Of a DNA stretch of 64,000 nucleotides, positions 29,922-38,696 are shown in pieces (the first letter of the stretch is position 1; each line of letters opens with the position of its first letter). Location: assembly GCA_027487485.1 (NCBI GenBank), contig JAIYDN010000091.1, positions 62,001 through 126,000 of the forward strand. The letters are read 5' to 3'. This DNA is from Planctomycetaceae bacterium (GTDB taxonomy: Bacteria > Planctomycetota > Planctomycetia > Pirellulales > Pirellulaceae). A program made the position numbers and the translations under genes. Below the pieces are notes generated by a model. The model did no database searches and had not been told where the DNA came from. It saw nothing but the letters and a program-made list of their open reading frames with translations.

Positions 29922-31367
29922 TTAGAGACCACCAGCCTTCAGTGTTCTTTGATAAACGTTGATGACGTTGGGGACCAAAGTTGCAACAGCCGGAGGCATC
30001 AAATTGAGGTTGGGAAGGCTCGTCATTCCTTGATCTCGAAACCACTCCCCTTCGCTCAATGACCAACCCCAGGGCTTGCCGGAAACTCGCACTTCGCAAG
30101 CGACGATCTTATTTCCAAAAGGGCCAGTCGACGTTTCTTCCGCAGTGACACTGATCAGCCGGTACCATTCATGTTGCTGTCGGCTAAATTCAATTCCTCT
30201 AGGGATGTTTTGGAAACGACGATATCGCGAAAGCATAATCCAATCTCCCACTTTGCATCGTAAGCCGACACGTTCATCGGTACGCAATGTGATACTGAAT
30301 GTACTGGAACTGCTAGCCTCCAACGGGTTCAGGAAACTCACATCTGCAATGCGCTCGCTCGTGGCTGGGATGCCGTCGGTGTTAAATGCATCGTATTCGG
30401 CTGAGTCTTCAAAAACCAATTCGCGAACATCTCGCTTGCTGAAAACCACTACCGACAGATCGAACGACTCTGGGTAAAACGGGAGATCTGCGGTCGCAGG
30501 ATCTGCAAATGGCGTTTCATCCGTTGGAACAATCGTCGCCAACCAGCTTGCGTTCGTAGCTCCGCTTCCAGCTTGAATCGAAGAGACCAAGGCCGAGTTG
30601 GAAGCACTCGCGAAGCCTCGCAAGGGACCAAAGCTCTTGTCCACTTGCGCGACTTCCTTGGTTACGTCACCACCACCAGAGCTCGACACGATTTTGGAAG
30701 CAGCTTCGCGTAACCAACCATTGTTACCATTGACATCCGATCCCATCGGATCCCGTAGCGATACTCTTGCAAGCCGCGGCGTGGTCGCTGTGGCCCCGGT
30801 ACTGAACGGGTAATAGTTAACGGGATAGGTTTCGTTGTAGAAGGGGAATCGCGTTCGTCGGTAGTATCCCCAATCATTTGACAAAACTTTTCTATGCGAC
30901 GCTCCCAGCCATTGATTGTAGCGAGCTTGGTGTCCCCAAAAATTAGGGTCCATGCAAAAGCTTGTACCTAATGCAGTATTCGCCGCAATGTACCTTTGAT
31001 CTTGGGTGTGACCTGTCGGTAGGCTAGAAAAATAAAGCTGTTGATACAATCGCTCTGCCGAAACGAAGTACGTGTCTCGCGAATCAACGGCCGTGGCTGA
31101 GCTGTCATCAATGAACTGCCACGGAGAGGTCGTGCTTGGCCGAAAGACCTGTGATGATTTGGCGACGGCAATCGTATTTTGTCCGGCAGCCAAGGTCTGC
31201 ACGATCGAGTAGCTATCGGCCGCTTGACGTCCAGCGAAGGGAACCATCGCAGCAATGCCGACCAAACCGACCAGCATGATTGCCATGGCAAAGAGGCACT
31301 CGGCCAAGGTCAAACCATGGCGACTGATAGTTCGGTAACGATTTTTGTTGTACGTATTGCTTCTCAT
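29922..31367 (-). CDS. GspI/PilV-like pseudopilin, enlarged
   Basis: 481 residues. The prepilin motif 'RHGLTLAECLFAMAIMLVG' has Gly/Leu at the cleavage site and Glu +5, and 'G-TL-E-L-AM-I---gl' is the GspI/PilV flavour. The rest is soluble and predicted secreted. GspI is normally about 120-130 residues. It starts 11 bp after the preceding gene with a GGGAG ribosome-binding site, so it is clearly cotranscribed. No enzymatic motif was seen. Confidence 0.78.
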   Translation of the reverse strand: MRSNTYNKNRYRTISRHGLTLAECLFAMAIMLVGLVGIAAMVPFAGRQAADSYSIVQTLAAGQNTIAVAKSSQVFRPSTTSPWQFIDDSSATAVDSRDTYFVSAERLYQQLYFSSLPTGHTQDQRYIAANTALGTSFCMDPNFWGHQARYNQWLGASHRKVLSNDWGYYRRTRFPFYNETYPVNYYPFSTGATATTPRLARVSLRDPMGSDVNGNNGWLREAASKIVSSSGGGDVTKEVAQVDKSFGPLRGFASASNSALVSSIQAGSGATNASWLATIVPTDETPFADPATADLPFYPESFDLSVVVFSKRDVRELVFEDSAEYDAFNTDGIPATSERIADVSFLNPLEASSSSTFSITLRTDERVGLRCKVGDWIMLSRYRRFQNIPRGIEFSRQQHEWYRLISVTAEETSTGPFGNKIVACEVRVSGKPWGWSLSEGEWFRDQGMTSLPNLNLMPPAVATLVPNVINVYQRTLKAGGL

Positions 31368-31378
31368 AATGGGCTCCC

Positions 31379-32668
31379 TTATTGTCCTGTTAATGAGGCA
31401 CCATAAGTACCTTGACGAGTCAATTCAAGAACCGAGCCGACTGTCGCAGCATCGGGAACGCCTTGCGTGGATGGGGCGACACTCAAACCGCCCGATTTCG
31501 ATGACAACCGAACGATATACATCGATGGATCTGTTAAGTTCTGAACCGTTGTTGTGTCAAACACCGGTGGAACTACTTGATCCAGCTTGCCAATGTGCAG
31601 GAACATGTCATCCGCAAGTTCAATGGGAATACTGCCAGACGAGCCGGCTCCGTTCGCATACACCCGCGATAGGCTTCCATCAGGCGAAAAAACGATGAAG
31701 ATAGGTCGGAGTGTTTCTGCGCTCGGAACCGACATACCCGCCGTTACCCACGCAGAACTAAATCGCATCCGATTGTCACGAGGAGCCAGGTTGCCAAATG
31801 TCGAAAATCCGCTGAGCGATAAATCGATGCACATCCCTTTTGGTAATTGGATGTTGGGGCCATTGATGGGTTTCGGCTTTTGAAACACCGTGAACCTAGT
31901 TTCACCAAAAGTAGGAATCGCAAGATCGGTTGCAGGAATGGCTTGCTCCAAATTACTTGCAATTACATTGCGACCGACCACTCCAAACCAATGATTGACG
32001 AAACCTGCCTGTCCGTTGGTAGGTGGTGCTGGTACCAACGTTAGAACGATCAGATGTCGGACGTTCGATTGCCCTAAACTGACTTCGTTACCTGCGACAA
32101 AATAATTAGTTACCAGTGGGCTACTTGATAACACGTTCTCCAAAACCGCCCATGACAATCCTGCCGGTGTACCCGGAGGCAAAGTCGGCAACGAACGCGT
32201 GTCCGAAGAAAAAATCGTCGGGGTTCCGTCGAGCATTTTCTCGGTGATGGGCAATGGCTGCTCCGCCATGCTCATTCGGATGCACGAGTTGTACGGTAGG
32301 AAATTGGTGTCGACGGGCGGTGCTGGTGGGCCAGCTGGCAAAGGATCGGTTGAAGTCGCCGACAGCAATCGCCCTCCCACCAAATCTCCACCATCGATCA
32401 ACCCGTCGTCATTCGCGTCCAGCGGCACGGACGAAATCCGTTCTAAAACAACAGCTACCGGAATCTGGCTCCCAACGGCTCGAGCTCGTGCAGCCTCCAA
32501 AAAGTTCCGAACCATCGTCGCCGCATTGGTGCTCTTGCGATCCGTCAGCATCGTCTTGACAGATGGCAAGACAAGTAGCGCAACGAGAGTCACAATGCCC
32601 AATACCGTCAGCAACTCGATAAGTGTGACCCCAAGTCGCTTTTCGGTCAGTGGCACGCTCCGCAACAT
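31379..32668 (-). CDS. GspH/FimT-like pseudopilin, enlarged
   Basis: 429 residues from the ATG at 32668, which has an AGGGG ribosome-binding site. The frame stays open upstream to 32836, but those 56 codons translate a dispersed repeat ('PLAPVLRGEGLGVRG') and overlap the previous stop, so I reject that start. The prepilin motif is 'RLGVTLIELLTVLGIVTLVA', then 'ATMVRNFLEAARARAVGSQIPVAVVLE', similar to the GspH/FimT helix and first strand. A calcium-loop-like 'DANDDGLIDGGD' is near residue 87. Normal GspH is about 170-200 residues. Third pilin gene of the operon. Confidence 0.78.
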   Translation of the reverse strand: MLRSVPLTEKRLGVTLIELLTVLGIVTLVALLVLPSVKTMLTDRKSTNAATMVRNFLEAARARAVGSQIPVAVVLERISSVPLDANDDGLIDGGDLVGGRLLSATSTDPLPAGPPAPPVDTNFLPYNSCIRMSMAEQPLPITEKMLDGTPTIFSSDTRSLPTLPPGTPAGLSWAVLENVLSSSPLVTNYFVAGNEVSLGQSNVRHLIVLTLVPAPPTNGQAGFVNHWFGVVGRNVIASNLEQAIPATDLAIPTFGETRFTVFQKPKPINGPNIQLPKGMCIDLSLSGFSTFGNLAPRDNRMRFSSAWVTAGMSVPSAETLRPIFIVFSPDGSLSRVYANGAGSSGSIPIELADDMFLHIGKLDQVVPPVFDTTTVQNLTDPSMYIVRLSSKSGGLSVAPSTQGVPDAATVGSVLELTRQGTYGASLTGQ

Positions 32669-32750
32669 TTGTCCCCTAGGTCCTTGGCACTCTGATGAGT
32701 GACCGAATTGAAAACGCTTGGAGAGGTCGAGGTGATTATCGCCTGTTTTA

Positions 32751-32800
32751 CCCCTCACCCCCAACCCCTCTCCCCTGAGTACAGGGGCGAGGGGAGTAGG
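32751..32800. repeat. CCCTCACCCCCAACCCCTCTCCC-type hairpin repeat
   Basis: CCCCTCTCCCCT faces AGGGGCGAGGGG across a short loop. This is a widespread type of dispersed bacterial repeat and is related to 23287-23338. It fills the gap between two pilin genes and creates a spurious N-terminal extension for the downstream gene. Confidence 0.75.
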
Positions 32801-32832
32801 TACGGACGTTTTGATGGTCGGTATGCAATCGA

Positions 32833-34149
32833 TCATAGCGACACTCCTGTTCCTTCAAAGTTGCTGATGTTGTCATCGGCATTGGTAGCCAAAGCGACTT
32901 CGCCGTTCTCCAAATCGCTAGCTGCCCCCGAAACCGTTTCTCCCATTCGAATCCCGTAAACGGCTGTGTCTCGAGGAAACCATGGGTCAGTAAACGAGCG
33001 AAGGTTGTAACCCGTTCTCGCATTGAGCACTGAACTAGCGGCCGGATCGAACGGCGCTTCTGCATCCGAGTAAGAAGTTGAACCTTGCCACATTCCGACC
33101 CCTGTAGGAGGAGAGGCTGGTGGCGAGTAACGGTCCAATTCTCTAAAGCGAATTCCAAATTTTTCGTCTGGGCCAGCACTGACAACGAGTGGACTTAAGC
33201 CAGCCCCGGGAGGCAGGGAAGTGCCCCAACCTGGGTCTGAACCTAAACGATCGTACGGTTCCGAATTTACAAGCAAAGTGGTTCCTGAAACGATCGCTGG
33301 ATTCAACATGTCCGGATAGTATCGCGTGGCACCCTCAGCCCCGGATGGCCAGCGTATCCAGCGGATCGGATTACCGAACGCATCAATGAACTCACTCAAT
33401 CCATCATTGTCCGTGTCGCCCACTTCTGATTTACCAAAGAGCTCGGTTGCACTCGAGCCATTCAGGTCGGATCCTTCCACAATCAAAAACAACAACTCTG
33501 CATTCGCATTGGTCTTATCCCAGGGGATGGCTGATGGATCGATCGAAGGCAATCCGTTTAAAGTTGCTAGTGGAACTCGACTTGAACCATCAATCATCGA
33601 CAGCTTGGTCATGATCGATTTTGTTCGAGAAGTTAACGAGTTCTTGATGCTGTAACCTGGCACAGCAAGCCCGGCCGTGTCACCAAGCCCAGTCGGGAAA
33701 GAGCCAGGCAAGTTTAACTCCAGAAATGTATTGTAAACGGCGCCGGCACGCCCACCCCTCCAGAATGGTGTGTATTTGATGTCATCAGGATGATCGGGCA
33801 TCTCCATTCGTATCACGTCTCGCAACGCAAGCAATCTCGCTCGCTCCCGAAGCACCGCTACCGTGTCCAACTTGGGTGTTCTTGTATCCCAAGAGACAAC
33901 GTTTGCAGGAAGCGACGCTCCGCTCGCCAATCGCAAGGCCATCGGATAACTAGCGTACTCGTCCATGCGAGCATTCAACACTTCGCTGATCTTTTGAATC
34001 GTCGAACGTGTCTTCTGAATATTCGATTCTTGGGCCGCACCGCGATACGCTACAAGAAACATGCCAGACATGAAGGCAATAATCGAAATCACCGTCAGCA
34101 ATTCGATTAAGGTGAAGCCTTGCTTCTGAGGTTTTTGTTTGTATGTCAT
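32833..34149 (-). CDS. GspG-like pseudopilin, enlarged, with EF-hand-like loop
   Basis: 438 residues from the ATG at 34149, preceded by GGGAGAAG; the frame opens 45 bp earlier at a TTG without an RBS. The prepilin motif is 'KQGFTLIELLTVISIIAFMS'. Residues about 30-60 continue the helix ('IQKTRSTIQKISEVLNARMDEYASYP'), which resembles GspG's 'ttqi-nle-Al--Y--d-g-YP'. The loop 'DTDNDGLSEFIDAFGNPI' near 250 is a classic calcium-binding pattern, and GspG pseudopilins are known to bind calcium. About three times the usual 140-residue size. Second pilin gene of the operon. Confidence 0.8.
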   Translation of the reverse strand: MTYKQKPQKQGFTLIELLTVISIIAFMSGMFLVAYRGAAQESNIQKTRSTIQKISEVLNARMDEYASYPMALRLASGASLPANVVSWDTRTPKLDTVAVLRERARLLALRDVIRMEMPDHPDDIKYTPFWRGGRAGAVYNTFLELNLPGSFPTGLGDTAGLAVPGYSIKNSLTSRTKSIMTKLSMIDGSSRVPLATLNGLPSIDPSAIPWDKTNANAELLFLIVEGSDLNGSSATELFGKSEVGDTDNDGLSEFIDAFGNPIRWIRWPSGAEGATRYYPDMLNPAIVSGTTLLVNSEPYDRLGSDPGWGTSLPPGAGLSPLVVSAGPDEKFGIRFRELDRYSPPASPPTGVGMWQGSTSYSDAEAPFDPAASSVLNARTGYNLRSFTDPWFPRDTAVYGIRMGETVSGAASDLENGEVALATNADDNISNFEGTGVSL

Positions 34150-34194
34150 CGTACTTCTCCCAATTGCCAACAGCTCAATTTGAATCCTAGCCAA

Positions 34195-35235
34195 CTAATT
34201 GGAGATGTTCTCACCAAGCGTTGCTGTGTCGGTGAAGTTCGAAACATTGTCGTGCACCGGAGTGCGTAAGGTGCCAGCGTTCTCGGCTAGCTCGAACAAC
34301 CGCGGCGCGGCGCTATCGACGACCATTCCTGTCCCGTTAAACGTGTACGATAACCCTTTCGCGGTAAACCATTGGGCACCCAAGTGGACAATGCGTCCCC
34401 CATAAAAACCGTCGCTACCAGGTCCAATGATCTGGAAGGTTTTGGGGTTCTCGAATGCAAATGTTGCACCTCCCGTTCCGCTTACAGTGGAGAGAAAGGG
34501 ACGGACGGCACCAAGCTTCCCACGATCGGAAGTGGCAACGGTAGTAGCAACGATGTCCGAGGGTTGATAACAGTTGTAAATTGGGTTTGCTGTTGTCCCT
34601 CGGTTGGCGTTGTAGGTCCGGCTATCAAAGTAAACATAGGGACAACCTTCCTCAATAGTATTGTTCCTGGCCATGTAGACCGGGAATACGTCGCTGGTAC
34701 CACCAGCAAACGCGGTTTCATCGTTCAAGACGAGACGCCCCGAAAGAAACTCGTGCATCGAATTCTCCCGGGCCGGGTTGTAATTGTAGACCGGCGCCGC
34801 TGTCGTGCCTGTATTAACAATGGGCCCACCCTTGCCGGTAAATGGGCGTTGTTTGTCAGAGCTAAATCCACCCAAAAAGAACACGAGCGCTTCTGCTGGA
34901 TCGAGTTGGACTCCAGTGAGCAAATCGATTTCGCTTTGCAAGATGTTCGGGAACGCCTTTCGAAGATGTCGCTGCATAATCGCAGCAGAGCTACCATCCG
35001 GTGGATAATCGCCGTAAATGCTTCGATACTTTTCGACAGCATCATTGAGTGATTGGACTTCGAACTTGTTGGCCGTCTTGTCGAAGTGCAATCGAACCGC
35101 CTGGACAGCTGGCAGGGTAATCCCCACCAACACTCCAATGATTGCGATTACGACTAGCAACTCAACAAGCGTGAAGCCGCTTCGCAGTTTCCGGCGCGTT
35201 CCATTACTTTGCATTAACTTGCTCTGCACTTTCAT
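34195..35235 (-). CDS. GspG/PilA-like major pseudopilin candidate
   Basis: 346 residues from the ATG at 35235 (RBS GGAGGATAGGGAG); the frame extends to a TTG at 35268. The prepilin motif 'RSGFTLVELLVVIAIIGVLV' is the canonical form, followed by 'GITLPAVQAVR' and a helix leading to 'LNDAVEKYRSIYGDYPPDG', very like GspG ('----Al--Y--dng-YP'). It is first of the pilin genes, directly after pilC, and has the most standard prepilin motif, so it is the best candidate for the major subunit. Still more than twice the usual size. Confidence 0.82.
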   Translation of the reverse strand: MKVQSKLMQSNGTRRKLRSGFTLVELLVVIAIIGVLVGITLPAVQAVRLHFDKTANKFEVQSLNDAVEKYRSIYGDYPPDGSSAAIMQRHLRKAFPNILQSEIDLLTGVQLDPAEALVFFLGGFSSDKQRPFTGKGGPIVNTGTTAAPVYNYNPARENSMHEFLSGRLVLNDETAFAGGTSDVFPVYMARNNTIEEGCPYVYFDSRTYNANRGTTANPIYNCYQPSDIVATTVATSDRGKLGAVRPFLSTVSGTGGATFAFENPKTFQIIGPGSDGFYGGRIVHLGAQWFTAKGLSYTFNGTGMVVDSAAPRLFELAENAGTLRTPVHDNVSNFTDTATLGENISN

Positions 35236-35303
35236 CTCCCTATCCTCCACTCTGTTGCAATTGCCCAACTGTATTTGCTTACGCTTGTGTTTCGACCGAC
35301 CGA

Positions 35304-36782
35304 CTACTTTGCACCGCTCAAGCTGGTGATCAGCGAGATCAGTGGCATGAACAAGGAAATCACAATGAAACCTACCGCGACCCCCAAGAACACAATCAAC
35401 AACGGCTCGATCAACTTCGTTAACCCTTCCGTCATCACACTCACTTCTTCGTCGTAATTGTCCGCGATCTTATACAACATCGTGTCCAATTCGCCCGTCT
35501 CTTCACCCACGTCCACCATGTTGACCACCAAGTCGTCAATCACGCGCGACTTCATCTTCATCAAATACATAATGCAACAAACCACTACTCCAGCAATTAA
35601 GATGCCAAAGCCTACTTCGGGCAAAGAATTTCCTGCGGCCTTCGCACCTTTCTTGACGGCCTTGTTGCCCGCTTGGCTAGAAATACCTCGTCCGGCTGTC
35701 AGTGCAACCGACAAAACCATGATCCCCGGAAACGCACCCATCCAAGCCCAGTAGAATAGAGCTACGGGGTGGAAACCTGGGATCGAGTTCTCTTTCATGG
35801 GTTTCGCAATTACGTCCCCCTCGCGAATCGCATCGTTGACCTTGCTAAAGATCCGCTCGAACATCGCGTTGCCCGACGTCTCACGCGTGATGTTGATCGC
35901 TTCCAAAATAGGAACACCGGAGGTGACCAACGTTCCCAACGTTCTGGTCGTTCGAGCCAAGATGTTCTTCTCCACCAAGCCACCAAAGATCGGTACCTTG
36001 ATGATGAACATGTCAAAGCCCATCCGGCCATGCTTGAACTTCCGCACGATCTTGCCCACCAGCCAAACACAGACCGGCAACAAGATCATCAGCCAGAAAT
36101 AGTTCACCACGTAATCGCTCATCGCCATCAACAACTGAGTCGGAGCGGGGAGCTTCAGTTCGAATTCATCGAACATCTTTTTAAACGTCGGAACAATGAA
36201 AAACATAATACCGGCCAAGATGGCGGTCGCTACGAACACCACCGCGACCGGGTAAATCATGGCCCCTTTGACCTTGCGTTTCAGCGATTCCGATCGCTCC
36301 AAGAACTCAGCCAAACGCTGCAGAATCGTTTCCAAGGCACCGCCCGCTTCACCCGCCTTCACCATGTTCACGTAAAGACGATTGAACACCTTCGGGCACT
36401 TGGACATCGATTCCGAAAGAGTCGAACCGGTTTCGATTTCATCGCACACGTCCATCAACGCGTTCTTCAGCTTGCCCGGCTTGGAATTGTTTTCCAAGAT
36501 CTTCAGCGAACGCAAAATCGGCAGACCCGCGTCCTGAAGAATCGACAACTGCCGCGTGAAAGTACAAATATGCTTGGTCTTGGCACCACCCATCGCAAAC
36601 GGACGCTTGCGCTTTTGCCCTACAGCCGCTTTGGCCGCAACCCCTTTTTTCAGCGACAACTTGGTTACAAAGTAACCCATTTGCCGGATGGTATTTTGTG
36701 CCTCTTCTTCACTCGGCGCATCGATCACGTCTCGGATTTCTTGTCCGGTTCGGTCCATCGCTTCGAATTGGTACATTGGCAT
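35304..36782 (-). CDS. pilC: Type II secretion/type IV pilus inner-membrane platform protein (GspF/PilC)
   Basis: 492 residues against about 400 in the family. 'MPMYQFEAMDRTGQEI' is the usual N-terminus. The first T2SSF domain is at about 72-200 ('FTRQLSILQDAGLPIL' and 'MVKAGEAGGALETIL', ending in a TM segment). The second begins about 275 ('ARTTRTLGTLVTSGVPILEAI') and resumes at about 418 ('VNMVDVGEETGELDTML'), ending with the TM near 458-485. Between 338 and 418 is an insertion with two hydrophobic segments ('WAWMGAFPGIMVLSVAL' and 'FGILIAGVVVCCIMYL') where the family normally has about ten residues. Role: converts ATPase motion into pilin insertion. It lies between the pilB and pilin genes. 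Confidence 0.9.
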   Translation of the reverse strand: MPMYQFEAMDRTGQEIRDVIDAPSEEEAQNTIRQMGYFVTKLSLKKGVAAKAAVGQKRKRPFAMGGAKTKHICTFTRQLSILQDAGLPILRSLKILENNSKPGKLKNALMDVCDEIETGSTLSESMSKCPKVFNRLYVNMVKAGEAGGALETILQRLAEFLERSESLKRKVKGAMIYPVAVVFVATAILAGIMFFIVPTFKKMFDEFELKLPAPTQLLMAMSDYVVNYFWLMILLPVCVWLVGKIVRKFKHGRMGFDMFIIKVPIFGGLVEKNILARTTRTLGTLVTSGVPILEAINITRETSGNAMFERIFSKVNDAIREGDVIAKPMKENSIPGFHPVALFYWAWMGAFPGIMVLSVALTAGRGISSQAGNKAVKKGAKAAGNSLPEVGFGILIAGVVVCCIMYLMKMKSRVIDDLVVNMVDVGEETGELDTMLYKIADNYDEEVSVMTEGLTKLIEPLLIVFLGVAVGFIVISLFMPLISLITSLSGAK

Positions 36783-36941
36783 GGTTGGTAATCCTTAAAC
36801 TAGTCTTGCTCGCACAACTGCGTTGCTGTCTTGAATTGAGATTTCGTATCGAATTGAGAAAAGGTGGAAGGTGTAAGCGGTAAGGTTTAAGCTGTAAGGT
36901 ATGTTGCTTACCGCTTACTCCTTACCGCTCAAAGCTTATCC
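36783..36941 (-). repeat. Inverted repeat in the pilB-pilC gap
   Basis: GTAAGCGGTAAGG (36873-36885) faces CTTACCGCTTAC (36907-36918), with further 'taaggt/gctgtaagg' echoes. This is a dispersed 'TAAGGTTTAAG' type of sequence and may form an RNA hairpin within the operon transcript. Confidence 0.55.
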
Positions 36942-38657
36942 TTATGCATCGTGGACGGTTTCACGGACGACTTCGTCCGCGGTGGTAAATCCATCGAACA
37001 CAAACTGCTTGCCATAATCGCGCAAGGTGATCATTCCAAACGTTTGAGCTTTCGCTCTGAGATCATCGGTCGTTGCATTCTGCATGATCATGTCCCGAAG
37101 GTCATCGTTCATCACCATCAGCTCGAACAGGCCGATCCGTCCCTTGTATCCCGTGTTGTTGCAAGCGTCGCAACCTTTGCCTCGGTAGAACTTGTGTTGA
37201 ACGCGAACTTCTTCGCTCACACCCAGCTCCATCAGCACTTCCGCGTCCGGCTCGGTCTCCTCCCGGCACTTGCTGCAAATGCGCCGAACAAGTCGTTGCG
37301 CCAGAATCGCTTCCACCGTTGCGGTGATCAAGAAGGTTGGAATACCCATGTCCTTCATCCGCGTGATCGTGCTTGGCGCATCGTTGGTGTGCAATGTGCT
37401 AAACACCAAGTGGCCGGTCAGCGATGCTTGAACCGCGATTTCGGCCGTCTCCAAGTCTCGAATCTCACCCACCAGAATGATGTCCGGATCCTGTCGCAAG
37501 ATAGCTCGTAAGCATGATGCAAACGTAACGCCGATGTCATGATTGATCGGTATCTGAACGATCCCGTCGATATCGTATTCCACCGGATCTTCGGTCGTAA
37601 TAATCTTTTCGGTGATCTCGTTCATTTCCGACAAAGCGGAATACAAGGTCGTTGTTTTTCCAGAACCTGTAGGGCCAGTCACCAGCACAATCCCGTTCGG
37701 GCGCTTCATGACCGTGCGGAAGCCTTCCATGGTGACGTTGTCCATACCGACCTTCGTCAGCGACAGCGATACCACGGATCGGTCCAAGATCCGCATAACC
37801 ACGCTTTCACCAAACATGGTTGGCAGCACGGACACTCGCAAGTCCACCTGGTGACCACCCACCATCAATTCAATCCGACCGTCCTGGGGCATGCGGCGTT
37901 CCGCGATGTCCAAGTTGGCCATAACCTTGATTCGAGTCGTAATCGCAAAGGCCAAGTGGCGTGGCGGCGGAACCATTTCGTACAAGACCCCTTCGGCCTT
38001 GATTCGGATCCGAAACTCGTCTTCAAAAGGTTCAAAGTGGATATCGCTGGCGTGGTCTTTGATCGCTAGAAGCAATACCAAGTTCAACAGCTTTCGAACG
38101 GGCACGCTGTCCGCCAGCGCCTCGGCGCCGTCCAAGTCAAACTTGTCGCCCATCAGCAAGCTGGCTTGTTGATACAACGATGTATCGTCCGCGAGCTCCT
38201 TCACGATCTTCTCAACGCTTAAGCTTTCGGACGAATAGAATCGTTCGATCGATGCTTTGATCTCGCGTTCGGTCGCAACGACCATTTCAATGTCGTAACC
38301 CAAAAACGTACGCAGTTCGTCTTGGATCGTCAGGTTCTGAGGGTCGCAGGTAGCAACCGTCAAGCGATGCCCATCGAACTTCACCGGGATGACTCGGTAA
38401 AGCTGAGCCATCGTTTCGGTCAATCGATCGAGCAGCTCCTGAGAAATAGGTGCATCGCCAAGCGAAACAACTTTCATGTTCTGCTGCTCACCGAGCGCTT
38501 GAGCCAATTGCTCATCGGTGATCAGCGACATGTCTTCAGCTAACTTACCAAGCAGCGCACCGGGTTGCTGCTGTTGTTCTTCCAGCAGCAGAACCAGTTG
38601 ATCATCGGTCATGAAACCCATATCAACGAAGATTTGGCCAATTCGTCGCGAACTCAT
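36942..38657 (-). CDS. Type II secretion/pilus assembly ATPase (GspE/PilB), second copy
   Basis: 571 residues. The N-terminal MshEN/T2SSE_N-type domain covers about 1-150 ('RRIGQIFVDMGFMTDDQLVLLLEEQQ'). The ATPase core has Walker A 'GPTGSGKTTTLY', the Asp box 'ITTEDPVEYDIDG', Walker B 'DPDIILVGEIRDLET' and the His box 'GHLVFSTLHTNDAPS'. A tetracysteine zinc site follows as C-x2-C ... C-x2-C ('CSKCREE' and 'CDACNNTGYKGRIG'). It powers assembly of the pseudopilus. The start has AGGAG upstream. It follows pilT by 39 bp and precedes pilC by 159 bp. Confidence 0.92.
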   Translation of the reverse strand: MSSRRIGQIFVDMGFMTDDQLVLLLEEQQQQPGALLGKLAEDMSLITDEQLAQALGEQQNMKVVSLGDAPISQELLDRLTETMAQLYRVIPVKFDGHRLTVATCDPQNLTIQDELRTFLGYDIEMVVATEREIKASIERFYSSESLSVEKIVKELADDTSLYQQASLLMGDKFDLDGAEALADSVPVRKLLNLVLLLAIKDHASDIHFEPFEDEFRIRIKAEGVLYEMVPPPRHLAFAITTRIKVMANLDIAERRMPQDGRIELMVGGHQVDLRVSVLPTMFGESVVMRILDRSVVSLSLTKVGMDNVTMEGFRTVMKRPNGIVLVTGPTGSGKTTTLYSALSEMNEITEKIITTEDPVEYDIDGIVQIPINHDIGVTFASCLRAILRQDPDIILVGEIRDLETAEIAVQASLTGHLVFSTLHTNDAPSTITRMKDMGIPTFLITATVEAILAQRLVRRICSKCREETEPDAEVLMELGVSEEVRVQHKFYRGKGCDACNNTGYKGRIGLFELMVMNDDLRDMIMQNATTDDLRAKAQTFGMITLRDYGKQFVFDGFTTADEVVRETVHDA

Positions 38658-38696
38658 AACTTTAGCTCCTGTTCCTTTTGACCATGATGGTATTTG

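Noticed and set aside
35769-36791. 340-residue plus-strand ORF opposite pilC
   Set aside because: Antisense shadow of a well-supported pilC gene; His/Arg/Gln-rich and without motifs.
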